The notes beneath the pieces were generated by a model. It was not told where the DNA came from, did not search any database, and saw nothing but the letters and a program-made list of their open reading frames with translations. Shown piece after piece: positions 42,645-50,994 of a stretch of 64,000 nucleotides of DNA (positions within the stretch are counted from its first letter, which is position 1; each line of letters starts with the position of its first letter). The stretch spans positions 62,001 to 126,000 of the forward strand of contig DXMV01000010.1 in the NCBI GenBank assembly GCA_019414055.1, given 5' to 3'. The DNA comes from Collinsella sp. (GTDB lineage: Bacteria > Actinomycetota > Coriobacteriia > Coriobacteriales > Coriobacteriaceae). The position numbers were made by a program, and so were the translations under genes.

Positions 42645-44132
42645 ATGTCCACTACCGATGCTTCCCAGATCCACGACCTGCGCTCCGCACTCGACTTTTT
42701 GCGCGAGATGTCGGGCCAGCTGCTCGAGACCGACACCCAGGTCGATCCCGATGCCGAGGTCTCGGGCGTCTATCGCCACGTGGGTGCCGGCGGCACCGTT
42801 ATGCGTCCGACTAAAGAGGGTCCGGCGATGGTCTTCAACAACGTCAAGGGCTTTGACGATGCCAAGGTCTGCATCGGCATGCTTGCCAGCCGCAAGCGCG
42901 TTGCCGCCCTGCTCGACCTCGACGAGGAGTACCTGGGCCTCGAGATTGGTAAACGCTTCGAGAACCTGATCGCGCCTAAGCAGATCGCCGAGGGCGCGCA
43001 CGTCGACTGCCAGGAGGTCGTGCACAAGGCGACCGACGAGGGCTTTGACCTGCGCAAGATCGTCCCCGCTCCCACCAACACGCCCGTCGACGGCGGCCCC
43101 TACATCACCATGGGCCTCGCCTACGGCACGAGCCCCGACGGCTCCCAGTCCGACGTGACCATCCACCGCTTCTCCTGCGTCGACAAGGACAAGCTCGCCA
43201 TGTGGATCACCCCCGGCAGCCGTCACCTGGGCGCATTCTTTGACGAGTACTGTCAGCGCGGCGAGGACATGCCCATCTCCATCTCCATTGGCCTGGACCC
43301 CGCCGTGTACATGTGCTGCGGCTTCGAGGCTCCCACCACGCCGCTCGGTTTCAACGAGTTACAGATCGCCGGCGCCCTGCGCGGCCACGCCGTCGAGCTT
43401 GCCGACTGCGTCACCGTTCCGCAGAAGTGCATCGCCAATGCCGAGTACGTGCTCGAGGGCTACCTCATGCACGACGAGACCATCAATGAGGACGTCAACG
43501 GCCACGGCTACGCCATGCCCGAGTTCCCCGGCTACACCGGCGGCGCCAAGGTCTGCCCGGTGATCAAGATCACCGCCGTCACCACGCGTGTCAATCCCAT
43601 CATGGAGAGCTGCATCGGCCCCTCGCACGAGCACGTTTCCATGGCCGGCATCCCCACCGAGGCATCCATCTACAAGATGGTCGAGACCGCCATCCCGGGC
43701 CGTCTGCTCAACGTCCACGCTGCCCCCTGCGGCGGCGGCAAGTTCGTTGCCATCATGCAGTTTAAGAAGTCGAGCAAAAATGACGAGGGCCGTCAGCGCA
43801 ACGCCGCCATGCTCGCCTTCTCGGCATTCTCCGAGCTCAAGCATGTGATTCTGGTCGACGAGGACGTTGACATCTTCGACATGAGCGACGTGATGTGGGC
43901 CATGACCACGCGCTTCCAGGCCGACGTGGACCTCATCACCATTCCCGGCTGCCACTGCCACGTGCTCGACCCGTCCAACGATCCCGCGTTCGATCCCACG
44001 ATCCGCGAGCACGGTATCGCCTGCAAGGCCATCTTCGACTGCACGGTCCCGTTCGACCTCAAGAAGAACTTCATCCGCTCGCAGTTCATGGAGATCGACC
44101 GTGACAAGTGGGCCGCGGAGCTCGCTTTCTAG
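42645..44132 (+). CDS. UbiD-family decarboxylase, gallate decarboxylase (LpdC) type
   Basis: 495-aa prenyl-FMN-dependent non-oxidative decarboxylase. It follows Lactobacillus LpdC closely as I recall it: VSGVYRHVGAGGTVMRPTKEGPAM, MLASRKR, KATDEGFDL, APTNTPVDGGPYIT, DVTIHR, PGSRHLGAF, PTTPLGFNE, FPGYTGG and IGPSHEHVSMAGIPTEASI all have counterparts. Expected reaction: removal of CO2 from gallate or protocatechuate-type hydroxybenzoates to pyrogallol or catechol, a known gut activity on plant phenolics. Cofactor comes from the UbiX protein encoded 37 nt downstream. Start ATG 42645 with GAAAGGAG. Confidence 0.9.
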   Translation: MSTTDASQIHDLRSALDFLREMSGQLLETDTQVDPDAEVSGVYRHVGAGGTVMRPTKEGPAMVFNNVKGFDDAKVCIGMLASRKRVAALLDLDEEYLGLEIGKRFENLIAPKQIAEGAHVDCQEVVHKATDEGFDLRKIVPAPTNTPVDGGPYITMGLAYGTSPDGSQSDVTIHRFSCVDKDKLAMWITPGSRHLGAFFDEYCQRGEDMPISISIGLDPAVYMCCGFEAPTTPLGFNELQIAGALRGHAVELADCVTVPQKCIANAEYVLEGYLMHDETINEDVNGHGYAMPEFPGYTGGAKVCPVIKITAVTTRVNPIMESCIGPSHEHVSMAGIPTEASIYKMVETAIPGRLLNVHAAPCGGGKFVAIMQFKKSSKNDEGRQRNAAMLAFSAFSELKHVILVDEDVDIFDMSDVMWAMTTRFQADVDLITIPGCHCHVLDPSNDPAFDPTIREHGIACKAIFDCTVPFDLKKNFIRSQFMEIDRDKWAAELAF

Positions 44133-44169
44133 TAAGTAACCCTGCCGAGTAACTAAGTAAGGAGTTGTC

Positions 44170-44748
44170 ATGCCTGAGTCTTCTGTCCGTCCCCGTCGCA
44201 TTGTCGTTGGCGTTTCGGGCGCCAGCGGTGCAGCGCTGGGCCTTGAGTGCCTCAAATGCCTGCGTCAGGCCGGTGCTGAGTCGGCGCTTGTCGTCACGCG
44301 CGGGGGAGAGATCACCATCGAGCAGGAGCTCGGCATGACGCTCGACGAGTTTGCGTGCTATGCCGATGTGGTCTACGACAACAAGAACATCGGCGCCGCC
44401 ATCGCGAGCGGCACCTATCCGGTCGATGGCATGATCGTGGCTCCCTGCTCCATGAAGACCCTTGCCGGCATCGCGAGCGGCTACAGCGAAAATCTTTTGC
44501 TGCGTGCGGCCGACGTGCAGATGAAAGAGCAGCGCCGCCTGGTGCTCATGGTGCGCGAGACGCCCTTCAGCGCCATTCACGTCGATAACATGGCACGCCT
44601 GGCGCGCGTGCCCGGCATCATGCTCATGCCGCCTATGCTCACGTTTTACAACGGCCCCGCCACGCTCGATGACGCGGTGCATCACATCGCCGCCAAGGCG
44701 CTCGAGGCCGTCGGCGTGTCATGTGCAAACTATAAGCGCTGGTCGTAG
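44170..44748 (+). CDS. ubiX: UbiX-type flavin prenyltransferase (LpdB)
   Basis: 192-aa FMN-binding flavoprotein that attaches a dimethylallyl group to FMN, making the prenyl-FMN cofactor of UbiD enzymes. Signatures: VGVSGASGAALG near the N-terminus (FMN phosphate), APCSMKTLAGIASGYSENLLLRAADVQMKEQRRLVL region with the catalytic Ser, and RETPFSAIHVDNMARL. Length is standard. Start ATG 44170 with AAGGAG. It follows ubiD on the same transcript; the terminator-like hairpin 44781-44808 follows. Confidence 0.92.
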   Translation: MPESSVRPRRIVVGVSGASGAALGLECLKCLRQAGAESALVVTRGGEITIEQELGMTLDEFACYADVVYDNKNIGAAIASGTYPVDGMIVAPCSMKTLAGIASGYSENLLLRAADVQMKEQRRLVLMVRETPFSAIHVDNMARLARVPGIMLMPPMLTFYNGPATLDDAVHHIAAKALEAVGVSCANYKRWS

Positions 44749-44780
44749 GCGTCTTTAGGGTAGGATACGAGTAGTGTTTG

Positions 44781-44808
44781 AGCCCGCTGCCCCTGTGGGC
44801 GGCGGGCT
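44781..44808 (+). terminator. Terminator after ubiX
   Basis: Stem AGCCCGC / GCGGGCT with inner GCCC/GGGC, tetraloop CTGT, followed by TTGG. It sits 33 nt after the ubiX stop and 20 nt before the MerR start, so it could also attenuate MerR expression. Confidence 0.55.
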
Positions 44809-44828
44809 TTGGTGTGTCGGGAGGACCT

Positions 44829-45698
44829 ATGCAGACGGGCATGTATGCGATTAGCGAGATGGCGAGCTTGTTTAACGTTTCGCGCCAAACGCTCATCTAC
44901 TACGACAAGATCGGCCTGTTTAAGCCCGCCGTGGTTAACGAAAAAGGCTACCGTTTCTATTCGCCCACGCAGATCCCGCTCATGCGTCTGATCTGCATGC
45001 TGCGCGACCTAGGGCTCGAACTCGACGAGATTGACCGCCTGACCTCGACGTTCGACATTGGCGAGATGACCGATCACCTGCGCTCGCGGGTTCAGGCGCT
45101 CGACAAGCAGATTGCCGGGCTCAAGGCTGAGCGCGCGAGTGTGCAGGAGCGCCTGAGCTTTTACGACGAGGCAGTCTACTGGCGCGAGCGCGAGGGCAAA
45201 CCGGAACTCAAGCAATTCGAGCGCCGCTACGTGGTCTTTGAGGAGTTTCCGGGCGATATTGAGCGTGGCCGCTCAATGCTTCACCCCACGCTCATGCGGG
45301 CCATCCTGCGCATGCGTACGTTGACGGGCACGCGCCCCATGCGCGGCTGGGGTGCCATGCTGCGTCGCGAGGCGCTGCATTCCGACGACCCTATTGCCGG
45401 CGCCGGCTCCTTTGCCGTGCTGCCGCGCGGTGCCGAGGAGCTGCTGCCGAGCGACGCTGCCGAGCTGGCAGAGATCGGCATCGAAGTGCTGCCCGAGGGC
45501 ACATACCTGTGCATGAGCCGCTGGGGCATGCCGTACGAGCCCGAAGGCATCCGCGCCATTGTGGCCTGCATGGACGAGCACGCGCTCCAGCCCGTTGGCA
45601 ACGCCTTCGACTTTTGCTACCTCGATACCACGAGCTATGACGAGTCCCACCAAGAGGACTTCTGCTGCATCCAAATCCCCGTCGCCCTCCAGATGTGA
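44829..45698 (+). CDS. MerR-family regulator with BmrR-like effector domain
   Basis: 289 aa. N-terminal MerR DNA-binding domain (about 3-72: ISEMASLFNVSRQTLIYYDKIGL and GYRFYS), a dimerisation coiled coil (about 80-115, QALDKQIAGLKAERASVQERL) and a C-terminal GyrI-like ligand domain (about 135-285). Such proteins twist promoters when a small, often aromatic or cationic, ligand binds. Downstream of ubiD-ubiX on the same strand, it probably regulates that cluster. Start ATG 44829 with GGGAGGACC. Its TGA stop lies inside palindrome P1 copy e. Confidence 0.86.
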   Translation: MQTGMYAISEMASLFNVSRQTLIYYDKIGLFKPAVVNEKGYRFYSPTQIPLMRLICMLRDLGLELDEIDRLTSTFDIGEMTDHLRSRVQALDKQIAGLKAERASVQERLSFYDEAVYWREREGKPELKQFERRYVVFEEFPGDIERGRSMLHPTLMRAILRMRTLTGTRPMRGWGAMLRREALHSDDPIAGAGSFAVLPRGAEELLPSDAAELAEIGIEVLPEGTYLCMSRWGMPYEPEGIRAIVACMDEHALQPVGNAFDFCYLDTTSYDESHQEDFCCIQIPVALQM

Positions 45699-45724
45699 CA
45701 AAGGGACAGTCCCTTTGTCACATC
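45692..45724. repeat. Palindromic repeat family P1, copy e
   Basis: GATGTGACAAAGGGAC and GTCCCTTTGTCACATC, perfect 16-nt arms around A. It contains the MerR stop codon (45696-45698). Confidence 0.85.
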
Positions 45725-45772
45725 CGAATAGCATCGCAAGCTTGTTTTGAAGCGGAGGAGGGTCGCTCATTT

Positions 45773-45805
45773 CTTATAAACTTGCAAAATCTGCAAGTTT
45801 ATAAG
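45773..45805. promoter_or_regulatory. 14-bp dyad upstream of the membrane protein gene
   Basis: CTTATAAACTTGCA and TGCAAGTTTATAAG, perfect complements with a 5-nt spacer (AAATC). AT-rich and located between two P1 copies; operator or transcript-end hairpin. Confidence 0.5.
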
Positions 45806-45820
45806 TTTTCACGTCTGGCC

Positions 45821-45851
45821 GTGTGACAAAGGGATAGTCCCTTTGTCACAT
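45821..45851. repeat. Palindromic repeat family P1, copy f
   Basis: TGTGACAAAGGGA and TCCCTTTGTCACA arms around TAG. Second P1 copy within 130 nt of copy e. Confidence 0.85.
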
Positions 45852-45927
45852 TCCATGCGAGCCGCCGTGCCATCTGGGGGTATAAGGCTGGCAAGTGTTA
45901 ATTTGCGAGGCTTAAGGGGCGCCCCGT

Positions 45928-46797
45928 ATGGATATCGATAACTTTGAATGGTGGTATAGCGAGGGCGAGGCTCCGGACGAGGAGTGGGACGAGCCCGCGC
46001 CGCGTGACGTGTCGAGCGACGAGGACGAGACCGGCAACGATACCGCTGTCGAGCCTGAAGCCGCCTCCGATGCCGCCGAGCCCCTGACCTTTGAGCAGGC
46101 TTGGGCCCAAGCCGAGGCCGATGAGGCTAAGGCCGATGCCACGGCCACACTCGGTGAGCCGGCGGACATGTCCATCTCGCCGGCCAAGACCCCGCAGCCG
46201 CGCCATAACATCGACCCCGGCAGCACGGCATCCTTCAGCATACTCGACGTGCCCGCGCAGGGTGCCCAGGCGCCCGCCCCCACGCATCGCCCCAACCTGG
46301 CTCGCGAGGAAGACGCGGCCCGCCGCTCACCACTCGGCCCCATCCTCATCGCCTTCATGGCCGGCGTCATCGCTTGCTCGGCAATTGGAAACGTCTGGAG
46401 CCATGTTGAACAACAGCGCAAAGACGCCGCCAAGGTCGAGATGTCCGTCGAGCAATCGCTCAGCCGCACGCGCTCGGTGCATGTGTCGGTCGAGGTTAAG
46501 GACGGCGCGACGTGGGATACCGCGCGCGGCGATAGCCAAATGCTCGTCCATATCGTGGGCCGCACACTCAGGGGACAGGCGATTGACGAGTATCAATATG
46601 TCAACTCCGCTGGTGACGGCATCGAACTCAAGCCCGGCGACTACGAGCTCACGGTCGACGAGCCGCCCGTCGCCACCGACGGCACGCGTTACCGCGCCTC
46701 AAAGCGCATGGTTCCGGTGAGTTTTAATTCACAGGCGCCCGATACGGTCGATAGCACGCCGCAGGGCGGGTTTGACCTTTACGCTATTGCTCAATAA
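45928..46797 (+). CDS. Single-pass membrane protein of unknown function
   Basis: 289 aa. The first 130 residues are acidic and Ala/Pro-rich, low in complexity (DIDNFEWWYSEGEAPDEEW, DEDETGND) and probably cytosolic and disordered. One hydrophobic helix follows (about 137-158, PILIAFMAGVIACSAIGNVW), then a 130-residue outer domain with alternating beta-like segments (SVHVSVEVKDGATWD, DGIELKPGDYELTVDE). I do not recognise a family. Start ATG 45928 with AAGGGG. It is alone between a repeat cluster and the epimerase gene; a cell-envelope role is only suggested by topology. Confidence 0.7.
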   Translation: MDIDNFEWWYSEGEAPDEEWDEPAPRDVSSDEDETGNDTAVEPEAASDAAEPLTFEQAWAQAEADEAKADATATLGEPADMSISPAKTPQPRHNIDPGSTASFSILDVPAQGAQAPAPTHRPNLAREEDAARRSPLGPILIAFMAGVIACSAIGNVWSHVEQQRKDAAKVEMSVEQSLSRTRSVHVSVEVKDGATWDTARGDSQMLVHIVGRTLRGQAIDEYQYVNSAGDGIELKPGDYELTVDEPPVATDGTRYRASKRMVPVSFNSQAPDTVDSTPQGGFDLYAIAQ

Positions 46798-46876
46798 CTG
46801 CGCCTGACGCTCAACCCCGCCGCCAAGAGTGGGACAATAGCCATCGATACTGTTGTTTATTTTTGGAGGAAGTAGC

Positions 46877-47770
46877 ATGTCCACCGTCACTACCATCAAG
46901 CGCGGCGGCCTCACCGCGGCCATCGATTCCATGGGCGCCCAGCTCACGAGCCTTGCCCTCAACGGCAACGAGTATCTGTGGCAGGGCGACTCGGCCTTTT
47001 GGGGCAAGCACGCGCCCATCCTGTTCCCCATTGTGGGCTCGCTGCGCAACAACACGGCGACGTCTGCGGCTGGCACCTGCGAGATGCCGCGCCACGGCCT
47101 CGCGCGCATCGTCGAGCACAAGCTGGTCGAGGTCTCCGAGGACGGCTCGTCCGTCACCTACGAGATCACTGACACGCCTGAGTCGCTCAAGGCCTTTCCG
47201 TTCCACTTTAAGCTCAACATGACCTATGCCCTGACCGGCGACGCCACGCTTACCCAGACCTTTGCCGTTACGAACACCGGCGACGTGGACCTGCCGTTCT
47301 CGGTGGGCGGCCACCCTGCATTTAACGTGCCCGCCCCCGGTGCCGAGGACGAGGCATTCGAGGATTACGAGCTGGCGTTTACCGAGGCTTGGACCAACGA
47401 GGCTCCCATCATCACGCCCGATGGCCTCATGACGTTTGAGGGTAGCTACAAGGCGCCCGATAACTCTGACGTGCTGCCCATCACGCACCGCAGCTTCGAT
47501 AACGATGCCATCATGTTCACCGATACCCCGGGTTCCACGCTCACGCTGCGCGGCCGCAAGTCGGGCCACGGCGTCAAGATCGACTTTGAGGGCTTTAAGT
47601 ACATTGGCGTGTGGTCTGCCGCCAACGATGCTCCGTTTGTGGCGCTCGAGCCTTGGACCGGTCACACCACCATGGACACCGAGGACGACGTCTTTGAGCA
47701 CAAGGTCAACACTATTACGCTGGCGCCGGGCGAGACGGACGTCCGCAGCTTTAGCGTCACCCTGCTCTAG
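46877..47770 (+). CDS. Aldose 1-epimerase-family protein (LacX-like)
   Basis: 297-aa galactose-mutarotase-fold protein. N-terminal GAQLTSLALNGNEYLWQGD, then PILFPIVGSLRNN, RHGLAR with the catalytic-type His, GGHPAFNVP with the second His, and EPWTGHTT near the end. LacX/YihR-type members are shorter than GalM and may act on sugar phosphates or glycosides. Start ATG 46877 after GGAGGAA; an earlier in-frame ATG at 46853 overlaps this site. It is followed by repeat P3 copy 2 and a strong terminator. Confidence 0.87.
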   Translation: MSTVTTIKRGGLTAAIDSMGAQLTSLALNGNEYLWQGDSAFWGKHAPILFPIVGSLRNNTATSAAGTCEMPRHGLARIVEHKLVEVSEDGSSVTYEITDTPESLKAFPFHFKLNMTYALTGDATLTQTFAVTNTGDVDLPFSVGGHPAFNVPAPGAEDEAFEDYELAFTEAWTNEAPIITPDGLMTFEGSYKAPDNSDVLPITHRSFDNDAIMFTDTPGSTLTLRGRKSGHGVKIDFEGFKYIGVWSAANDAPFVALEPWTGHTTMDTEDDVFEHKVNTITLAPGETDVRSFSVTLL

Positions 47771-47772
47771 AG

Positions 47773-47825
47773 GTTCCGCCGTTCTAACGAACGGCGGACC
47801 GGTCGACGCTGCGCGCCGCCCAGAG
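47773..47825 (+). repeat. Hairpin-linked repeat family P3, copy 2
   Basis: Hairpin GGTTCCGCCGTT / GAACGGCGGACC (47773-47801) followed by the family tail GGTCGACGCTGC. It starts 3 nt after the epimerase stop. The stem differs from the other copies, with complementary changes. Confidence 0.65.
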
Positions 47826-47841
47826 CGACAATTTGTCATTC

Positions 47842-47884
47842 AAAAGGCAAGGCATGACCAGAAGGTCTATGCCTTGCCTTTTTT
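47842..47884 (+). terminator. Terminator of the epimerase gene
   Basis: Stem AAAAGGCAAGGCAT / ATGCCTTGCCTTTT, extended by GACC/GGTC with a one-base bulge, tetraloop AGAA, followed by six T residues. Confidence 0.9.
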
Positions 47885-48030
47885 ATGCCAAGCGGTGCAT
47901 GGGGGGGGACAGGCTGCTTTGCGCCAATCGTCCTCGTGTGTCTATTAATTTTTCGCGCACATGCCGCGCTGCTGGTTGCGGGCGTATATCCTGTCTTATT
48001 GTCAGTAAGGCAAAATAGGGAAGGCATCAG

Positions 48031-48957
48031 ATGCAACCTCGACTACAGCGCGACGCGCAGGCCCAGCCGGTGTGCAGTCGTCGCATCTTCTTGGGTAGCG
48101 CCCTCGCTGCGAGCGCTTCCGTCGTTGCCGGCGCACTTGCCGGCTGCCAGCGCCCGTCCACGCTCAAGGTGGTCCAGTCCACCACGGGCGGCGGCCGCGA
48201 CGACCTGTCCGATTCCGTGATCGGCAAGGACAAGATCCGCATTGGCATGGAGGCGGCCTACGCCCCGTACAACTGGCAGGTATCCGAGGCCAGTGAGTAC
48301 ACCATCCCCATCGATAACGTGCAGGGCGCTTATGCCGATGGCTACGACGTGCAGATCGCCAAGATCGTCTGCAAGGCCCTCGGTGGCGAGCCCGTTGCCG
48401 TCAAGCAGAGCTTCTCGGGCCTCATCGATTCACTTAACAATGGCCAGATCGACCTCATCATCGCCGGCATGAGCGCTACGCCCGAGCGTGAGGAGTCGGT
48501 CGGCTTCTCCGACCCGTACTTCATTGGCTACTTTGGCCTGTTCGTAAAAGAGGGCTCGCCCTACCAAAACGCGACCAAGCTCAGCGACTTCAGTGGTGCC
48601 ACGGTGCTCGGCCAAAAGGACACGATGCTTGACACCGTCATCGACGAGATCCCGGGCGTCGTCCACAAAAATCCGGTCGATTCGGTGCCCACGGTGTTCT
48701 CGAACCTGCTGCAGGGCACTTGTGACGCCGTGACCTACAACACCGAGAACGAGAAGGGCTATATGGCCCAAAACCCGGGTATCGTGCCGATTCAATTTGC
48801 CGAGGGCGAGGGTTTCAAGCAGGAGGTCACGGCAAACGTCGGCTGCCGCAAGGGCTCGGACAAGCTGCTTAAACTCATCGACAAGACACTCAAGGGCATT
48901 AGCCAAGAGGAGCGCGACCAAATGTGGGACGCGTGCCTCGACCGTCAGCCGGCATAG
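48031..48957 (+). CDS. ABC transporter substrate-binding lipoprotein, polar amino acid type
   Basis: 308-aa extracellular solute-binding protein of the glutamine/cystine class. The leader combines a twin-arginine-like SRRIFLG (16-22) with a lipobox GALAGC (Cys39), so it may be a Tat-exported lipoprotein. The mature part has GMEAAYAPYNW, DGYDVQIAKIVCKALG, IAGMSATPEREESVGFSDPYF and the GYMAQNP region typical of SBP_bac_3. Permease and ATPase follow at once. Start ATG 48031 with AGGGAAGG. Confidence 0.9.
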   Translation: MQPRLQRDAQAQPVCSRRIFLGSALAASASVVAGALAGCQRPSTLKVVQSTTGGGRDDLSDSVIGKDKIRIGMEAAYAPYNWQVSEASEYTIPIDNVQGAYADGYDVQIAKIVCKALGGEPVAVKQSFSGLIDSLNNGQIDLIIAGMSATPEREESVGFSDPYFIGYFGLFVKEGSPYQNATKLSDFSGATVLGQKDTMLDTVIDEIPGVVHKNPVDSVPTVFSNLLQGTCDAVTYNTENEKGYMAQNPGIVPIQFAEGEGFKQEVTANVGCRKGSDKLLKLIDKTLKGISQEERDQMWDACLDRQPA

Positions 48958-48966
48958 GGAGGCAGC

Positions 48967-50115
48967 ATGAAAACCATCAATCGCCTGGCCTCCTTTATCA
49001 AGGCAGACCACCGTTATGTATACCTGGGCACGAGCGTTATCGCGGCGCTCGGCCTGGCGTTTAGCCAGCGCAACCCCACGCCGCTGAGCTTCTTGGCGCC
49101 TACGGGCGTGTTCCAAGACTGCCTCTGGGCAATCCTTTGGGCCTGGCTCGTCGTGTCGGCGGCGGCGCTCGTCACCAAACTCATGCACTGGAATGACTAT
49201 CGCGAAACGTCGCCGTTTGCTTCCGAGCGCTTTCGTCGCAGCGCGCGCCAGGGCAGCTATGTCGTGGTCGCCATTGCGGCGATCTTCTTTATCGACCGTT
49301 GCGTCATGTCGTTTATCGACCTGGTGCGGGTGAGCATTGTCTCGGACTCCAACCCCAGCGACTTTTTGTCGAGTCTGGTCTACATGACCTACAAGAGCGG
49401 GGACTTCTTTATCCGCGGTATCGAGATCACCATCGCGCTTGCGACCTTCGGCACCGTCATCGCCTTTTTCCTGGCGCTGCTCTTTGTGTTCCTGCGCATT
49501 CAGACCTTCGACCGTGTGGACAACGATCTCACGCGCTTCTTCAAGAGCATCGGCCGCGGCTTTGCGACCATCTACTCCACCATCGTGCGCGGCACGCCCA
49601 TGATGGTCCAGGGCCTGCTCATCTATTACGCGGGCTTCACCGTTTTGCGCGGCATGGGCTTCGAAACCGCCCAGGCCAACCAGATCTGGAGTACCTTCAC
49701 CGCCGGCCTTGTCACCATCTCGCTCAACTCCACCGCCTACATGATGGAAGTTTTGCGTGGCGGCATCGAGTCCATCGACCCCGGTCAAGCCGAGGCGGCG
49801 CGCTCGCTGGGTCTGTCGCAGTGGCAGGCCATGCGCAAGGTCGTGTTCCCCCAGGGTATTAAAAACGCGATCCCCGCACTCACCAACGAGCTCATCATCA
49901 ACATCAAGGACTCGTCGGTGCTCTCGGTCATTGGCGTGTTTGACCTCATGTACGCCACCACCACTGTCGCCGGCGTGTACTACCGCCAGATGGAGGTCTA
50001 CTGCGTGGCGCTCGTGGTTTACCTGATCCTGACGCTCGTGGCGAGCCGCCTGCTCGAGGCCTTTGGCAAAAAGCTCGGCGCCGAGGCCCCGGCAACGCTG
50101 CCCAGCTCCAACTAG
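48967..50115 (+). CDS. ABC transporter permease, polar amino acid type
   Basis: 382-aa membrane protein. The C-terminal half is a HisM/GlnP-like permease with [17 protein letters not shown] and the EAA loop [21 protein letters not shown] (contact with the ATPase). The N-terminal 130 residues add about three extra helices not found in minimal members. Nine nt after the binding-protein gene with GGGAGGC as ribosome site. A single permease gene suggests a homodimer. Confidence 0.9.
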   Translation: MKTINRLASFIKADHRYVYLGTSVIAALGLAFSQRNPTPLSFLAPTGVFQDCLWAILWAWLVVSAAALVTKLMHWNDYRETSPFASERFRRSARQGSYVVVAIAAIFFIDRCVMSFIDLVRVSIVSDSNPSDFLSSLVYMTYKSGDFFIRGIEITIALATFGTVIAFFLALLFVFLRIQTFDRVDNDLTRFFKSIGRGFATIYSTIVRGTPMMVQGLLIYYAGFTVLRGMGFETAQANQIWSTFTAGLVTISLNSTAYMMEVLRGGIESIDPGQAEAARSLGLSQWQAMRKVVFPQGIKNAIPALTNELIINIKDSSVLSVIGVFDLMYATTTVAGVYYRQMEVYCVALVVYLILTLVASRLLEAFGKKLGAEAPATLPSSN

Positions 50116-50137
50116 GCGCAAGACGAGGAGAATCATC

Positions 50138-50923
50138 ATGGCAGATACCACTACCACCGGCGCTGTGGCCGCCGCACAAACTAAAGAGCCGCTCATCCGC
50201 GTCGAGGGCCTGCGCAAGAGCTTCGGTTCGCTCGAGGTGCTCAGGGGCATCGACCTCGCTGTCAATCCCGGTGAGGTCGTTACCATCATCGGCGCCTCGG
50301 GCTCGGGCAAGTCGACCTTCCTGCGCTGCCTCAACCTGCTCGAGACCCCGGACGCGGGCCACATCTGGTTCCACGGCCAGGACCTTACGGCCGAGCGCTG
50401 CAATATCAATAAACTCCGTGAGGACATCGGCATGGTGTTCCAGGGCTTTAACCTGTTCAACAACATGGATGTGCTCGACAACTGCACGCTCGCGCCCGTC
50501 ACGCTCAAAAAGATGAGCAAGGCCGAGGCCGAGAAGGTCGCAATGGAGCATCTGACGAGCGTGGGGCTCGAAAAGTTCGCGCACGCCGCCGTGGGTCGCC
50601 TGTCCGGTGGCCAAAAGCAGCGCGTGGCCATCGCCCGCGCCCTGTGCATGAGTCCGCAGATCATGCTGTTCGACGAGCCGACTTCGGCACTCGACCCCGA
50701 GATCGTGGGCGAGGTGCTCGAGGTCATGCGCAAGCTCGCGGCCGACGGTATGACCATGGTTGTCGTCACGCACGAGATGGCCTTTGCCCGCACGGTGTCC
50801 GACCGCGTGGTCTTTATGGACAAGGGCGTGGTGCTCGAGGACGCCGCGCCGGCCGAGCTCTTCGGCAACCCCAAACACCAGCGCACTCGCGAGTTCCTCT
50901 CTCGCTATCTCGAAGACAAATAA
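50138..50923 (+). CDS. ABC transporter ATPase, polar amino acid type
   Basis: 261-aa ATPase energising the importer encoded by the two preceding genes. Walker [10 protein letters not shown] (52-60), Q-loop VFQGFNLF, signature LSGGQKQRV, Walker [12 protein letters not shown] and switch His in VTHEMAF: all intact and close to GlnQ. Start ATG 50138 after GAGGAGAATCATC; an upstream in-frame extension overlaps the permease gene and lacks support. Confidence 0.93.
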   Translation: MADTTTTGAVAAAQTKEPLIRVEGLRKSFGSLEVLRGIDLAVNPGEVVTIIGASGSGKSTFLRCLNLLETPDAGHIWFHGQDLTAERCNINKLREDIGMVFQGFNLFNNMDVLDNCTLAPVTLKKMSKAEAEKVAMEHLTSVGLEKFAHAAVGRLSGGQKQRVAIARALCMSPQIMLFDEPTSALDPEIVGEVLEVMRKLAADGMTMVVVTHEMAFARTVSDRVVFMDKGVVLEDAAPAELFGNPKHQRTREFLSRYLEDK

Positions 50924-50947
50924 CCGGCGCAAACGCTTACGTTGCAG

Positions 50948-50968
50948 GGCCGCTCCCGTGGGGCGGCC
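50948..50968 (+). terminator. Weak terminator between the ABC operon and the peptidase gene
   Basis: GGCCGC / GCGGCC stem with a small GC-rich loop, followed by TTTGTCG. The T run is short, so partial read-through into the peptidase gene is likely. Confidence 0.4.
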
Positions 50969-50994
50969 TTTGTCGTCACAATCGAAAGGATGTC

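Noticed and set aside
48430..50886. 818-aa open frame on the minus strand
   Set aside because: It is antisense to three well-recognised ABC importer genes, has low-complexity codon-shadow composition and no domain signatures.
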